This document shows, in pieces, positions 8,881-17,383 of a stretch of 64,000 nt of DNA (its first letter is position 1; each line of letters begins with the position of its first letter). A program made the translations under genes and the position numbers. The DNA lies in assembly GCF_019956555.1 (NCBI RefSeq), contig NZ_JAHBDQ010000044.1:124001-188000 (forward strand), written 5' to 3'. The DNA is from Pseudomonas sp. A-RE-19. Lineage in GTDB: Bacteria; Pseudomonadota; Gammaproteobacteria; Pseudomonadales; Pseudomonadaceae. The notes under the pieces were generated by a model, which was given only the letters and a program-made list of their open reading frames with translations, was not told the origin of the DNA and did no database searches.

Positions 8881-8916
8881 TGCACAAAACGGATACAGGT
8901 CTGCACCCGGCGGATA
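8881..8916 (+). promoter_or_regulatory. Tandem BenR/XylS binding sites of the benA promoter
   Basis: Two direct repeats fit TGCA-N6-GGNTA exactly: TGCACAAAACGGATA at 8881-8895 and TGCACCCGGCGGATA at 8902-8916, offset by 21 bases. This is the known XylS/BenR operator arrangement, in which the proximal copy touches the -35 region. A -10 would then fall near 8936-8942 (around CCTAGCA) and transcription would begin near 8948, about 30 bases before benA. Confidence 0.85.
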
Positions 8917-8979
8917 GTCCGCCCCATCCCCACGTCCTAGCATGGCCCTGCCTGAACAAAAACAATGGAGGCGGCGGCC

Positions 8980-10344
8980 ATGACCCTGCGACCCGAATAC
9001 CTTCACTCCCTGCTTGAAGAAGACCCTGAGCAGGGCATCTATCGCTGCAAGCGCGAGATGTTCACCGATCCGCGGCTGTTCGACCTCGAGATGCAACACA
9101 TCTTCGAAGGCAACTGGCTGTACCTGGCCCACGAAAGCCAGATCCCCAACAACAACGATTTCTACACCACCACCATGGGGCGCCAGTCGATCTTCATCGC
9201 GCGCAACAAGGACGGTGAGTTGAACGCCTTTATCAATGCGTGCAGCCACCGTGGAGCGATGCTCTGCCGGCACAAGACCGGCAACAAGAGCACCTACACC
9301 TGCCCCTTCCACGGCTGGACCTTCAACAACTCTGGCAAGCTGCTCAAGGTCAAAGACCCGGCGGCGGCCGGCTACCCGTCGAGCTTCAATTGCGAAGGCT
9401 CCCACGACCTGACCAAAGTCGCGCGTTTTGAGTCCTATCGCGGTTTTCTGTTCGCCAGCCTCAAGGCCGACGTGGTGCCGTTGGTCGAGCACCTGGGCGA
9501 ATCGGCAAAGATCATCGACATGATCGTCGACCAGTCCGCCGATGGCCTGGAAGTGCTGCGCGGTTCCTCCAGTTACATCTATGAAGGCAACTGGAAGCTC
9601 ACCGCTGAAAACGGCGCTGACGGCTATCACGTCAGCTCGGTGCACTGGAACTACGCAGCAACCCAGAACCAGCGCAAGCAGCGCGAAGCCGGCGAAGACA
9701 TCCGCACCATGAGCGCCGGCACCTGGGCCAAGCAAGGCGGGGGTTTCTATTCCTTCGACAAGGGCCACATGCTGCTCTGGACCCGTTGGTCCAACCCCGA
9801 GGATCGCCCGCTGTACGAGCGACGCGACGAGTTGGCCCGGGACTTCGGCCAGGCCCGCGCCGACTGGATGATCGAGAACTCGCGCAACCTGTGCCTGTAC
9901 CCGAACGTGTACCTGATGGACCAGTTCAGCTCGCAGATTCGCATCGCCCGGCCGATCTCGGTCAACCGCACCGAAATCACCATTTATTGCATCGCCCCCA
10001 AAGGCGAAAGCGACTGCGCCCGGTCGAGCCGGATTCGCCAGTACGAGGATTTCTTCAACGTCAGCGGCATGGCCACCCCGGATGATCTGGAGGAATTTCG
10101 CTCCTGCCAGACGGGTTACCAGGGCAGCGTCACTGCCTGGAACGACATGTCCCGTGGCGCCGAGCATTGGGTCGAAGGCGCGGATAACGCGGCCAAGGAA
10201 ATCGACCTGCGTCCGCTGCTCAGCGGCGTGCGCACCGAAGACGAAGGCCTGTTCGTGCTGCAACACAAGTATTGGCAGGAGACGATGCTCAAGGCCTTGG
10301 CCGCTGAACACGCCGAACTGATTGCCGTGGAGGCCGTGCAATGA
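8980..10344 (+). CDS. benA: Benzoate 1,2-dioxygenase, large (alpha) subunit
   Basis: BenA is the Rieske-type terminal oxygenase that, with BenB and BenC, converts benzoate to the cis-1,2-dihydrodiol carboxylate. The protein is 454 aa. The [2Fe-2S] ligands are Cys88/His90 (NACSH) and Cys108/His111 (CPFH), and the mononuclear iron histidines lie in DGYHVSSVHW. ATG 8980 is preferred over ATG 8965 because GGAGG at 8967-8971 is correctly spaced for it and lies inside the longer version. The stop overlaps the benB start (ATGA). Confidence 0.95.
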   Translation: MTLRPEYLHSLLEEDPEQGIYRCKREMFTDPRLFDLEMQHIFEGNWLYLAHESQIPNNNDFYTTTMGRQSIFIARNKDGELNAFINACSHRGAMLCRHKTGNKSTYTCPFHGWTFNNSGKLLKVKDPAAAGYPSSFNCEGSHDLTKVARFESYRGFLFASLKADVVPLVEHLGESAKIIDMIVDQSADGLEVLRGSSSYIYEGNWKLTAENGADGYHVSSVHWNYAATQNQRKQREAGEDIRTMSAGTWAKQGGGFYSFDKGHMLLWTRWSNPEDRPLYERRDELARDFGQARADWMIENSRNLCLYPNVYLMDQFSSQIRIARPISVNRTEITIYCIAPKGESDCARSSRIRQYEDFFNVSGMATPDDLEEFRSCQTGYQGSVTAWNDMSRGAEHWVEGADNAAKEIDLRPLLSGVRTEDEGLFVLQHKYWQETMLKALAAEHAELIAVEAVQ

Positions 10345-10829
10345 CCATCACCTATGATGCCGTGCGCGACTTTCTCTACCGCGAAGCACGCTACCTCGAC
10401 GACAAGCAATGGGACGACTGGCTGGAGTTGTACGCGCCGGACGCCACCTTCTGGATGCCGTCCTGGGATGACAACGACGAGCTGACTGAAGACCCGCAGC
10501 GGGAAATCTCGCTGATCTGGTACGGCAACCGCACCGGCCTGGAAGACCGCATCTTCCGCATCAAGACCGAACGTTCCAGCGCCAGCGTGCCGGACACCCG
10601 CACCTCGCACAACCTCAGCAATATCGAGCTGATCGAACAGGCCGACGGCCTGTGCAAGGTGCGCTTCAACTGGCACACCCTGAGCTTTCGCTACAAGACC
10701 GTCGACAGCTATTTCGGCAGCAGTTTCTACACCCTGGATGTGCGCGGTGAAAACCCGTTGATCAAGACCAAGAAAGTGATCCTGAAGAACGACTACGTTC
10801 GCCAGGTCATTGATGTTTACCACCTCTGA
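10341..10829 (+). CDS. benB: Benzoate 1,2-dioxygenase, small (beta) subunit
   Basis: The 162-aa beta subunit of the alpha3beta3 oxygenase belongs to the SnoaL-like fold family of ring-hydroxylating dioxygenase beta subunits (YREARYLDDKQWDDWLELY, then FWMPSWDDND). It has a structural role and supports catalysis by BenA. Translation is coupled to benA by a four-base overlap. It is followed after 10 bases by benC. Confidence 0.95.
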   Translation: MTITYDAVRDFLYREARYLDDKQWDDWLELYAPDATFWMPSWDDNDELTEDPQREISLIWYGNRTGLEDRIFRIKTERSSASVPDTRTSHNLSNIELIEQADGLCKVRFNWHTLSFRYKTVDSYFGSSFYTLDVRGENPLIKTKKVILKNDYVRQVIDVYHL

Positions 10830-10839
10830 GGCGGCCGTC

Positions 10840-11853
10840 ATGACTCATTCCATTGCGTTCAATTTCGAAGACGGCGTCACCCGATTCATCGACGCCAATG
10901 CGGGGGAAACCGTGGCCGATGCCGCGTACCGCCAGGGCATCAATATTCCCCTGGATTGCCGCGACGGCGCTTGCGGAACCTGCAAGTGCTTCGCCGAGGC
11001 CGGCCGCTACGATTTGGGCGAGGACTACATCGAAGACGCCCTCAGCGCTGACGAAGCGCAGCAGGGTTTTGTCCTGACCTGCCAAATGCGTGCCCAGAGC
11101 GATTGCGTGGTGCGGGTGCCGGTTTCATCGGATGTCTGTCGCACTCGTCAGGCCAGCTATGACGCGACCATCAGCGCGGTGCGTCAGTTGTCCGACAGCA
11201 CCATTGCGCTGTCGATCAAAGGCGAGGCCCTGAGCAAACTGGCGTTTCTGCCGGGGCAGTATGTGAACCTCGGGGTGCCCGGCAGCGAGCAGACCCGCGC
11301 CTATTCGTTCAGCTCGTTGCAGCGTGACGGCGAAGTCAGTTTTCTGATTCGCAACGTACCCGGCGGCTTGATGAGCAGTTTCCTGACCGGCATGGCCAAG
11401 GCCGGCGACAGCATGAGCCTGGCGGGCCCGTTGGGCAGCTTTTATCTGCGCGACATTCGCCGTCCATTGTTGCTGCTGGCCGGTGGCACTGGTCTGGCGC
11501 CGTTCACGGCGATGCTGGAAAGAATCGCCGAGCAGGGCAGCGAACATCCGCTGCATCTGATCTACGGCGTGACCAACGATTTCGATCTGGTGGAACTTGA
11601 TCGACTCGAAGCCTTCGCCGCGCGAATTCCGAACTTCAGCTTCAGCGCCTGCGTGGCCAACCCCGACAGCCAGCACCCGCTCAAGGGCTACGTGACCCAA
11701 CACATAGAGCCACGGCATTTGAACGATGGCGATGTCGACGTCTACCTGTGCGGCCCGCCGCCCATGGTCGAGGCAGTCAGCCAGTTCATCCGCGAGCAAG
11801 GCATCTCGCCTGCGAACTTCTACTACGAGAAATTTGCCGCCAGCGCGGCTTGA
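10840..11853 (+). CDS. benC: Benzoate 1,2-dioxygenase electron transfer component
   Basis: This NADH reductase feeds electrons to BenAB. The 337-aa protein begins with a plant-type [2Fe-2S] ferredoxin domain (CRDGACGTCKC gives three of four ligands, and a Cys in VLTC the fourth). It continues with an FAD domain (RAYSFSS) and an NAD domain (GGTGLAPF, CGPPPMVEA). ATG 10840 has GAGGCGG upstream and gives the family N-terminus. It is separated from benD by 198 bases that include a repeat. Confidence 0.95.
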   Translation: MTHSIAFNFEDGVTRFIDANAGETVADAAYRQGINIPLDCRDGACGTCKCFAEAGRYDLGEDYIEDALSADEAQQGFVLTCQMRAQSDCVVRVPVSSDVCRTRQASYDATISAVRQLSDSTIALSIKGEALSKLAFLPGQYVNLGVPGSEQTRAYSFSSLQRDGEVSFLIRNVPGGLMSSFLTGMAKAGDSMSLAGPLGSFYLRDIRRPLLLLAGGTGLAPFTAMLERIAEQGSEHPLHLIYGVTNDFDLVELDRLEAFAARIPNFSFSACVANPDSQHPLKGYVTQHIEPRHLNDGDVDVYLCGPPPMVEAVSQFIREQGISPANFYYEKFAASAA

Positions 11854-11863
11854 GCGATGAAAT

Positions 11864-11957
11864 CCTGTGGGAGCGAGGCTTGCCCGCGAAGAATGCACCG
11901 CGGTTTTTCAGGCATTGCGCGTCATCGTTCTTCGCGGGCAAGCCTCGCTCCCACAGG
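11864..11957. repeat. Inverted intergenic repeat, family B
   Basis: Palindrome of the CCTGTGGGAGCGAGGCTTGC type, closed by its complement ending at 11957. A lone half copy (TTCGCTCCCACAGG) follows at about 12003-12017. The family recurs at 40491, 51775, 56991, 58941 and 62129. It sits inside the ben operon between benC and benD. Confidence 0.85.
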
Positions 11958-12051
11958 TTCTGCATCTTAACTAACCGGCATTGGGGCTTCTCGCCACACT
12001 GGTTCGCTCCCACAGGACTAACTGACCGGCATCCGTCGTCACGAGGTATGT

Positions 12052-12825
12052 ATGAACAGATTTCACGAAAAAGTCGCGCTGATTACCGGTGCTGCGCAAG
12101 GTATCGGCCGACGTGTGGCTGAACGCATGGCCGCTGAAGGCGCGCGGCTGATTCTGGTCGACCGCTCCGATCTGGTGTTCGAGCTCCAGAAGCAACTGGG
12201 GCAGAGCAGTCAGGTGCTCGCGCTGACCGCCGACCTTGAGCAGTACAGCGAATGCAGCCGTGTGATGAGCACCGCTGTCGAGCGTTTTGACCGCCTCGAT
12301 GTGTTGGTCAACAACGTGGGCGGCACGATCTGGGCCAAGCCTTTCGAGCACTATGAAGAGCAACAGATCGAAGCCGAGGTCCGCCGTTCGTTGTTCCCGA
12401 CGTTGTGGTGTTGCCATGCCGCGCTGCCGTTCATGCTCGAACAAGGCAGTGGCGCCATCGTCAACGTTTCGTCCATCGCGACCCGTAGTGTCAATCGCGT
12501 GCCATATGGCGCGGCGAAGGGCGGGGTCAATGCGCTGACCGCTTGCCTGGCGTTTGAAACGGCCGGTCGTGGCGTGCGGGTCAACGCGACCGCTCCCGGT
12601 GGCACCGAGGCGCCGCCGCGGCTGATCCCGCGCAACACCGCGCAGCAGAGCGCTCAGGAAAAGCTGTGGTATCAGCAGATTGTCGACCAGACCCTCGACA
12701 GCAGTTTGATGAAGCGCTATGGCACGCTGGATGAGCAGGCAAGCGCTATCCTGTTTCTGGCCTGCGACGAAGCCTCCTACATCACCGGCATGGTCATGCC
12801 GGTCGGTGGCGGCGATCTGGGCTGA
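12052..12825 (+). CDS. benD: 1,6-dihydroxycyclohexa-2,4-diene-1-carboxylate dehydrogenase
   Basis: BenD oxidises and decarboxylates the benzoate cis-diol to catechol, with NAD+. The 257-aa classical SDR has the cofactor motif TGAAQGIG near residue 16, NNVGG in place of NNAG, the catalytic serine in NVSS and the tyrosine/lysine motif YGAAK. It follows benABC on the same strand after a repeat. It either shares the ben transcript or has its own promoter. Confidence 0.93.
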   Translation: MNRFHEKVALITGAAQGIGRRVAERMAAEGARLILVDRSDLVFELQKQLGQSSQVLALTADLEQYSECSRVMSTAVERFDRLDVLVNNVGGTIWAKPFEHYEEQQIEAEVRRSLFPTLWCCHAALPFMLEQGSGAIVNVSSIATRSVNRVPYGAAKGGVNALTACLAFETAGRGVRVNATAPGGTEAPPRLIPRNTAQQSAQEKLWYQQIVDQTLDSSLMKRYGTLDEQASAILFLACDEASYITGMVMPVGGGDLG

Positions 12826-12869
12826 CGGGCTCGCAAGCAACATTGGCCCGATTCTCGATAGCCTGCGAC

Positions 12870-13232
12870 CTACAAGCGACGCTGAAACGCTTTGACGATT
12901 CTGAGCGTGGCGTCGCTTGTTTTCAGATTGTGCACGGCGTCCAGCGGATGCCAGATGCAGTCGAAGATTTCATTTTGTGGCCTGGCCGCTGCCAGGTTAA
13001 CGACCGACGCCTCGTAGACATGGTGCCGGGTGCTGGTCGTTTCCCATTCCATCAAGTACAGCATGTCATCGACCTCAAGCCCTGTTTCTTCGTAGAGCTC
13101 TCGTATGGCCGCGCCCGCAGCGGTTTCGCCGGGCTCTACTTTTCCGCCTGGCAGGGTCCAGCGACACCTGGGCTTGCGCACCAGAAGAATATGCCGATCC
13201 TGCTCGCAAATGACGGTTGCACGTACTTTCAT
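12870..13232 (-). CDS. Nudix hydrolase
   Basis: The 120-aa protein is a single Nudix domain. The Nudix box is complete: GGKVEPGETAAGAAIRELYE followed by ETGL matches G-x5-E-x7-REUxEExGU. It should cleave a nucleoside-diphosphate-linked substrate with Mg2+, and the substrate cannot be predicted. It is transcribed towards benD, with a 44-base gap between the stops. Confidence 0.88.
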   Translation of the reverse strand: MKVRATVICEQDRHILLVRKPRCRWTLPGGKVEPGETAAGAAIRELYEETGLEVDDMLYLMEWETTSTRHHVYEASVVNLAAARPQNEIFDCIWHPLDAVHNLKTSDATLRIVKAFQRRL

Positions 13233-13453
13233 GGATTACCCGATTGTTGCTTGTCATAAAACAGTCATAAAAATGCAATATTCAGACCGAAATCCGCACA
13301 AGTGCCTGCCTCAAGGGTTGGAGTCGATAAGGCGGCTGAAAGTGCAATGCAATGCCGGAATCCTGACGCGACGTCTGGTTGGCACTTCAGTGAGGGTCGG
13401 GTGTAAGGTGGTTGAGTCGATTCAGGACTTTCACTGCCGAAATGGAGGTGACT

Positions 13454-13672
13454 ATGAGCGTTCCGATGCTGACCAAAATGCACATGAACGGCTATGACGT
13501 ACTCAGCGTGAACAACGGCCCCTGGCGGGTATGCACCAAAGGTGACCGGCTTGGCGCCTTTGGCAGCAGAGAGGAAGCACTGGCCTATGCCGCTGCGCTT
13601 CCCGCCTGCCGAGCCCGGTCGGGTAAAGCGTCGCGCAGCCACACATCAGAAAGCCGCAAATCAGACAAATAG
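13454..13672 (+). CDS. Small hypothetical protein, possibly DUF2188-like
   Basis: The 72-aa protein has a strong GGAGGTG ribosome site before ATG 13454. The segment NNGPWRVCTKGDRLGAFGSR followed by an alanine-rich helix resembles the small DUF2188 fold (W at the strand, G-x-F-x-S-x-x-E-A-L-x-Y-A). The tail is basic and serine-rich. Assignment to that family is by eye only. A strong terminator follows. Confidence 0.6.
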   Translation: MSVPMLTKMHMNGYDVLSVNNGPWRVCTKGDRLGAFGSREEALAYAAALPACRARSGKASRSHTSESRKSDK

Positions 13673-13681
13673 TGCGCTTGA

Positions 13682-13706
13682 AGCCCCGGTACGCCGGGGC
13701 TTTTGA
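13682..13706 (+). terminator. Rho-independent terminator
   Basis: AGCCCCGG-TAC-GCCGGGGCTTTTG forms a compact GC stem followed by Ts, 10 bases after the preceding stop. On the opposite strand it may also serve the convergent OsmE-like gene. Confidence 0.85.
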
Positions 13707-13723
13707 TAACGGTCGATAATGGA

Positions 13724-14083
13724 CTAGTAACCGCCGCCCATCCCGCCCGTGGAGGGGGAGTACTCTCTGGCTTTTTGTTGGACGTGACTCCATTCCGCGC
13801 AGGTCATGAAGCTCTTGTGGTCGACCTTGCCCGTGCCATCGAAGCTGACATGATACGGTTGCTGATGGCCGGCCTGCGTCAGCTTGTAGTCAAAACAGGT
13901 GCCAGGTTCCACGGTACGCGGCGTTACTGATAAAGGCTGACCGCCAATCTGCTGGACTTGATCCTTGCTCATGCCGGTCTCGACCTTGGCGACCAGCGGC
14001 TGGTCCTGGTAGATATGTGAATCGCTGCTGCAACCACCTGACGCCGCCAGCACGGTAATCAAGGCGCATAGAGGCTTGTTCAT
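13724..14083 (-). CDS. osmE: OsmE-like osmotically inducible lipoprotein
   Basis: The 119-aa protein starts with a lipoprotein signal (MNKPLCALITVLAASGGC, Cys18). The rest matches the E. coli OsmE/SmpA fold: KVETGMSKDQVQQIGGQP, then GTCFDYKL, HVSFDGTGKV and the conserved FMTCAEW. The two internal cysteines of OsmE are retained. It should sit in the outer membrane facing the periplasm, and its role is unknown beyond osmotic/stationary induction in enterics. The C-terminus is glycine-rich (TGGMGGGY). Confidence 0.8.
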   Translation of the reverse strand: MNKPLCALITVLAASGGCSSDSHIYQDQPLVAKVETGMSKDQVQQIGGQPLSVTPRTVEPGTCFDYKLTQAGHQQPYHVSFDGTGKVDHKSFMTCAEWSHVQQKAREYSPSTGGMGGGY

Positions 14084-14094
14084 GACAGCACTCT

Positions 14095-14334
14095 CTAGTG
14101 AGCTTTCGTTCGACTGATGCTCTTTGCTTTCACTTCTTCAGCATAGCCCGCCAGTCGCTGCTCATCGCCCTGAAACAGCTCGCACAGCCTTAGCGTTGCC
14201 TCTGCGTCCACATCATTTCCGGCCAGACGCAACTGCTCTGCAATGCGCAAAAGCTCTACCGCCGACCATCTCAGGTCCGAGGCTACACCTTGCAGGTCGC
14301 GCCGAAGTTGCTGTTCATATTCATTGAGCCACAT
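14095..14334 (-). CDS. Small hypothetical helical protein
   Basis: The 79-aa product is predicted almost entirely alpha-helical (LNEYEQQLRRDLQGVASDLR, then AVELLRIAEQLRLAG) with no cysteines or membrane segment. AGGAGG sits six bases before ATG 14334, so a longer start at 14349 is unlikely. It ends 11 bases ahead of osmE on the same strand, suggesting a two-gene unit. Function unknown. Confidence 0.65.
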   Translation of the reverse strand: MWLNEYEQQLRRDLQGVASDLRWSAVELLRIAEQLRLAGNDVDAEATLRLCELFQGDEQRLAGYAEEVKAKSISRTKAH

Positions 14335-14426
14335 GATGACCTCCTGCAAATTCCCCGCTACGAAATAGTAGTCCCATTTACCGGCATGGAGCGTTATGTT
14401 CGTCTGATCGCAAGAGAATCGAAATC

Positions 14427-15653
14427 ATGCAACAGCCTGTCTATCAACTGCTGGAAGTCGCCAACGGCAAGCCGATCAAACTCTGGACCGAGGGTGTGCC
14501 GGTCGAAAGCGAAGCCCGGCAGCAATTGATCAATATCGCCAAGATGCCGTTCATCTTCAGGCACCTGGCGGTGATGCCGGACGTGCATCTGGGTAAAGGG
14601 TCCACTATCGGCAGCGTGATCCCCACTGTGGGCGCGATCATTCCGGCGGCCGTGGGGGGGGACATCGGCTGCGGCATGATTGCCGCGCGCACTTCACTGA
14701 CCGCCAACGACTTGCCAGACCACCTGCACGGGCTGCGCAGCGCCATCGAAAAGGCCGTGCCCCATGGCCGCACGTTAAGCCGTGGCCGCCGCGATGAAGG
14801 CGCCTGGAACCACGTTCCCAAGCAGGCCGATCAAGCTTGGGCGGCGCTGAGCCCACGGTTCAAGACGATCACCGACAAGTACCCGAAACTCGCCAGCACC
14901 AACAACCGTCAGCACCTGGGCACCCTCGGTACCGGTAACCATTTCATCGAGGTCTGCCTGGACGAGGCCGACCGCGTCTGGTTCATGCTGCACAGCGGTT
15001 CTCGCGGGGTTGGCAACGCCATCGGCACCCTGTTCATTCAACTGGCCCAGGCCGACATGCGCCAGCACATCGCCAATCTGCCGGACCGCGATCTGGCTTA
15101 CTTCAAAGAGGGCAGCCGACACTTCGATGACTACGTCCAGGCGGTGGGCTGGGCTCAGGACTTCGCCCGGCAGAACCGGGCCTTGATGATGCAAGCGGTG
15201 ATTCAGGCTGCCCGGCAAGTGATCCGCAAACCCTTCGAGGTTGCACTGGAGGCGGTGAACTGCCACCACAATTACGTGCAGAAAGAGCGGCACTTCGGTG
15301 AAGACGTGCTGGTTACCCGCAAGGGCGCGGTTTCGGCGAAGCAGGGCGAGCTGGGGATCATTCCTGGCTCCATGGGGGCCAAAAGTTTCATCGTTCGTGG
15401 CCTCGGCAACGAGCAATCATTCTGCTCCTGCAGCCACGGCGCCGGTCGTACCATGAGCCGCACCAAAGCCAAAAACACCTTTACCGTCGCCGATCAGATC
15501 CGCGCCACTGCCCACGTGGAATGCCGCAAGGACGCTGCGGTCATCGATGAGATTCCGATGGCCTACAAGGACATCGACAAAGTCATGTATGCCCAGCGTG
15601 ATCTGGTGGAAGTGCTGCATACCTTGCGTCAGGTGGTGTGCGTGAAAGGGTAG
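14427..15653 (+). CDS. rtcB: RNA-splicing ligase RtcB
   Basis: RtcB seals 2',3'-cyclic phosphate RNA ends to 5'-OH ends using GTP and Mn2+. The 408-aa protein shows the family signatures MPDVHLGKGSTIGSV, GGDIGCGM (metal-binding cysteine), GTGNHFIE, the HSGSRGVGN loop, NCHHNY, and near the C-terminus SCSHGAGRTMSR, which carries the guanylylated histidine. No rtcA or rtcR is next to it; it stands alone. The Shine-Dalgarno is weak. Confidence 0.93.
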   Translation: MQQPVYQLLEVANGKPIKLWTEGVPVESEARQQLINIAKMPFIFRHLAVMPDVHLGKGSTIGSVIPTVGAIIPAAVGGDIGCGMIAARTSLTANDLPDHLHGLRSAIEKAVPHGRTLSRGRRDEGAWNHVPKQADQAWAALSPRFKTITDKYPKLASTNNRQHLGTLGTGNHFIEVCLDEADRVWFMLHSGSRGVGNAIGTLFIQLAQADMRQHIANLPDRDLAYFKEGSRHFDDYVQAVGWAQDFARQNRALMMQAVIQAARQVIRKPFEVALEAVNCHHNYVQKERHFGEDVLVTRKGAVSAKQGELGIIPGSMGAKSFIVRGLGNEQSFCSCSHGAGRTMSRTKAKNTFTVADQIRATAHVECRKDAAVIDEIPMAYKDIDKVMYAQRDLVEVLHTLRQVVCVKG

Positions 15654-15756
15654 GGATGGAAGGTGCTTCCGCTGGTCGGGAAGTTTCACGCGAGTGAACA
15701 GCTCTGCTGTCGTATTGAAGTAGTGATTTTTTTCACTCGGGCGAGGCCCATCTCAA

Positions 15757-15993
15757 ATGACGACTACCGATGATTTCAGACACCATGCGCATGAGCTGAT
15801 GGTTGACCTGGATGCGGCAACCACAGAAATGATGAAACTGATCTCGGCCCATCAGCTGAGTGGCCCGGAATGGGAGCGAGTCACGAAATGGCAGCATGAA
15901 GCGTACGAGCGATGGATGACGTACCTGAATGCGAGGTCATATCCCGATTCCGGTTCGAGGGCCGAACCGGGGCAGGGCGAAGCGCCTCTATAG
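15757..15993 (+). CDS. Small hypothetical protein
   Basis: The 78-aa protein is mostly helical in its first 60 residues (FRHHAHELMVDLDAATTEMM, HEAYERWMTYLNAR), then has a disordered G/P-rich tail. GGCGAGG lies upstream of ATG 15757. The family is not recognised. It is downstream of rtcB with no clear link. Confidence 0.5.
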   Translation: MTTTDDFRHHAHELMVDLDAATTEMMKLISAHQLSGPEWERVTKWQHEAYERWMTYLNARSYPDSGSRAEPGQGEAPL

Positions 15994-16069
15994 AGACATC
16001 GCCGGTTGTCCGCTGGATGTCTGGGCAGGTACACGCTACATTTCCCGTTTTTCAGAATGGGGAAGCGTC

Positions 16070-16405
16070 ATGCGCATGTTGATAGCGGGAATGGCAGTGG
16101 CTGTGTTGGCAGGCTGTTCGTTGCCCGCGTCCCTGGTGCCCGGCGAGCCCAATGTCAGCAAGTACAGCAATAAGCCCCCCAAGGAATACGCCGCGTGTGT
16201 ACTGCCGTTGTGGCGTCAGGAAATTCCCGGGGCGACTCAATCGACGATTTCCAATGGTTACCGGATTACCGCACCGAGTGTTATCACGGCCGACGAAATT
16301 CTGGACATCGTGAAATCGAAAGATGGCAGCCGGGTATCGCTTTATCAGGGCCCGCCATGGGCCAAGTCAGGAGCGCTACGCAAGGCTGTTCGGGAGTGTT
16401 TGTAA
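16070..16405 (+). CDS. Small putative lipoprotein
   Basis: The 111-aa protein has a short lipoprotein signal (MRMLIAGMAVAVLAGC, Cys16) and a small globular domain containing two further cysteines (YAACVLPLWRQ and the C-terminal VRECL). Such a pair could form a disulphide. GGGGAAG precedes ATG 16070. It resembles a pseudomonad conserved lipoprotein of unknown role. Confidence 0.7.
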   Translation: MRMLIAGMAVAVLAGCSLPASLVPGEPNVSKYSNKPPKEYAACVLPLWRQEIPGATQSTISNGYRITAPSVITADEILDIVKSKDGSRVSLYQGPPWAKSGALRKAVRECL

Positions 16406-16519
16406 CGGTTGCTTCGTTCGCGCTGTGTTGGTGAACGCCGCCCTTGCCGTATGTCGGAATCGAGGAACGGTCATTCATCAATAAATTTCCAAGAGCTGAC
16501 AGGCCCTGGGAGTTTGGCT

Positions 16520-16750
16520 ATGAATGATGATCGAAAAAAAGCAGCCATTGATACCTGGTACAAGCTTTTGAGAGAGCCGGATGCCGGGATGGATTGTGAA
16601 GAACACTACGACAAGTTGCTGAAGGCGGCTGATGACATGGAAGGGGCCGGGCTGATCGATAACGCAGAATGGCGTGAGTTGGTGCGCGAAGCACGAGGGG
16701 CTTTTTCCCCTGAAATCGAGGGTGTCGGGAGAGGGTTGCTCGGTAGATGA
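16520..16750 (+). CDS. Small hypothetical protein
   Basis: The 76-aa acidic, helical protein (KKAAIDTWYKLLREPDAG, YDKLLKAADDMEGAGLID) has GGGAG upstream of ATG 16520. No membrane segment or metal motif is seen. It is of the short pseudomonad conserved-hypothetical type; function unknown. Confidence 0.6.
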   Translation: MNDDRKKAAIDTWYKLLREPDAGMDCEEHYDKLLKAADDMEGAGLIDNAEWRELVREARGAFSPEIEGVGRGLLGR

Positions 16751-16756
16751 CTTAAA

Positions 16757-16919
16757 AATAGTGTGGATATTTAATAGCTTAGGAGGTTTAGTAACTGAAT
16801 GGTGAATCAGAATATCTTGTTACAAGTCTTTCTATTGGGTAATATTGCCCCGCGTTCACCACCACGGTTTATGCATTTTTAAAGCCCAGGCGTCCATCAG
16901 CTGCCTGGGCTTTTTTTTT
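16757..16919 (+). ncRNA. Candidate small RNA or tiny-ORF transcript
   Basis: This A/T-rich stretch ends in a textbook terminator. A promoter-like TATTTAAT lies at about 16769. AGGAGG at 16781-16786 precedes a possible 27-codon reading frame (16799-16882, MVNQNILLQVFLLG...), but the spacing of 12 is long. The transcript would be 130-140 nt. Whether it is a regulatory RNA or an mRNA cannot be decided by eye. Confidence 0.35.
16882..16919 (+). terminator. Rho-independent terminator
   Basis: AAGCCCAGGC pairs with GCCTGGGCTT across a 10-11-base loop and is followed by a run of nine Ts. The nearest upstream annotated stop is 130 bases away, so it may end a separate short transcript. Confidence 0.9.
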
Positions 16920-17000
16920 GTCTGCAATTTGGTCATTGCTTATAAGTACGCTGCCGGCAGAGCGCCAGCAGCGTCGGTTGAAAGCGATTGATGCCTGTCG

Positions 17001-17195
17001 TTACTGGGCCGGGTCGGGCTTGCGCCGGTCTGCGCCAGAGGGGTTGCCGATGTTAACAAGCCTTCTCTCCACCAGGACGTTTTGCAGGGCCTGGCGAGCT
17101 GAAGGGTCTAGCTGATGTTCTCTCTCTTTGAGTTCAAGCAAGATGGGGTTGGACCACCTGCGGTAGATTTGTTCGGAGACGCGAGTTGAAGTCAT
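17001..17195 (-). CDS. Small hypothetical protein
   Basis: The 64-aa basic, helical protein (SEQIYRRWSNPILLELKERE, then LDPSARQALQNVLVERRL) has AGGAGAG well spaced before ATG 17195. The family is not recognised. It is an isolated gene between two terminators. Confidence 0.55.
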   Translation of the reverse strand: MTSTRVSEQIYRRWSNPILLELKEREHQLDPSARQALQNVLVERRLVNIGNPSGADRRKPDPAQ

Positions 17196-17383
17196 CAATC
17201 TCTCCTTGATGATCGCCCGACAACACAGTGGGCGAAGTCCTGTACGCTAAAAATCCTAGTTGAGGAAACGGTTTGTCGCCAGCAATTGGCTGTGCAATGA
17301 GGCGCCCGATTATCTCCCTCGACGCGGGTTGTTCGCGATACGGGCGTACACTGGCGGTGCTACCTCATCAAAAGGAGCAGCAT

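Noticed and set aside
8722..10341. Long open frame on the minus strand opposite benA and its promoter
   Set aside because: It mirrors the codon pattern of benA, has no family resemblance or ribosome site and would run through the BenR operator and a repeat.
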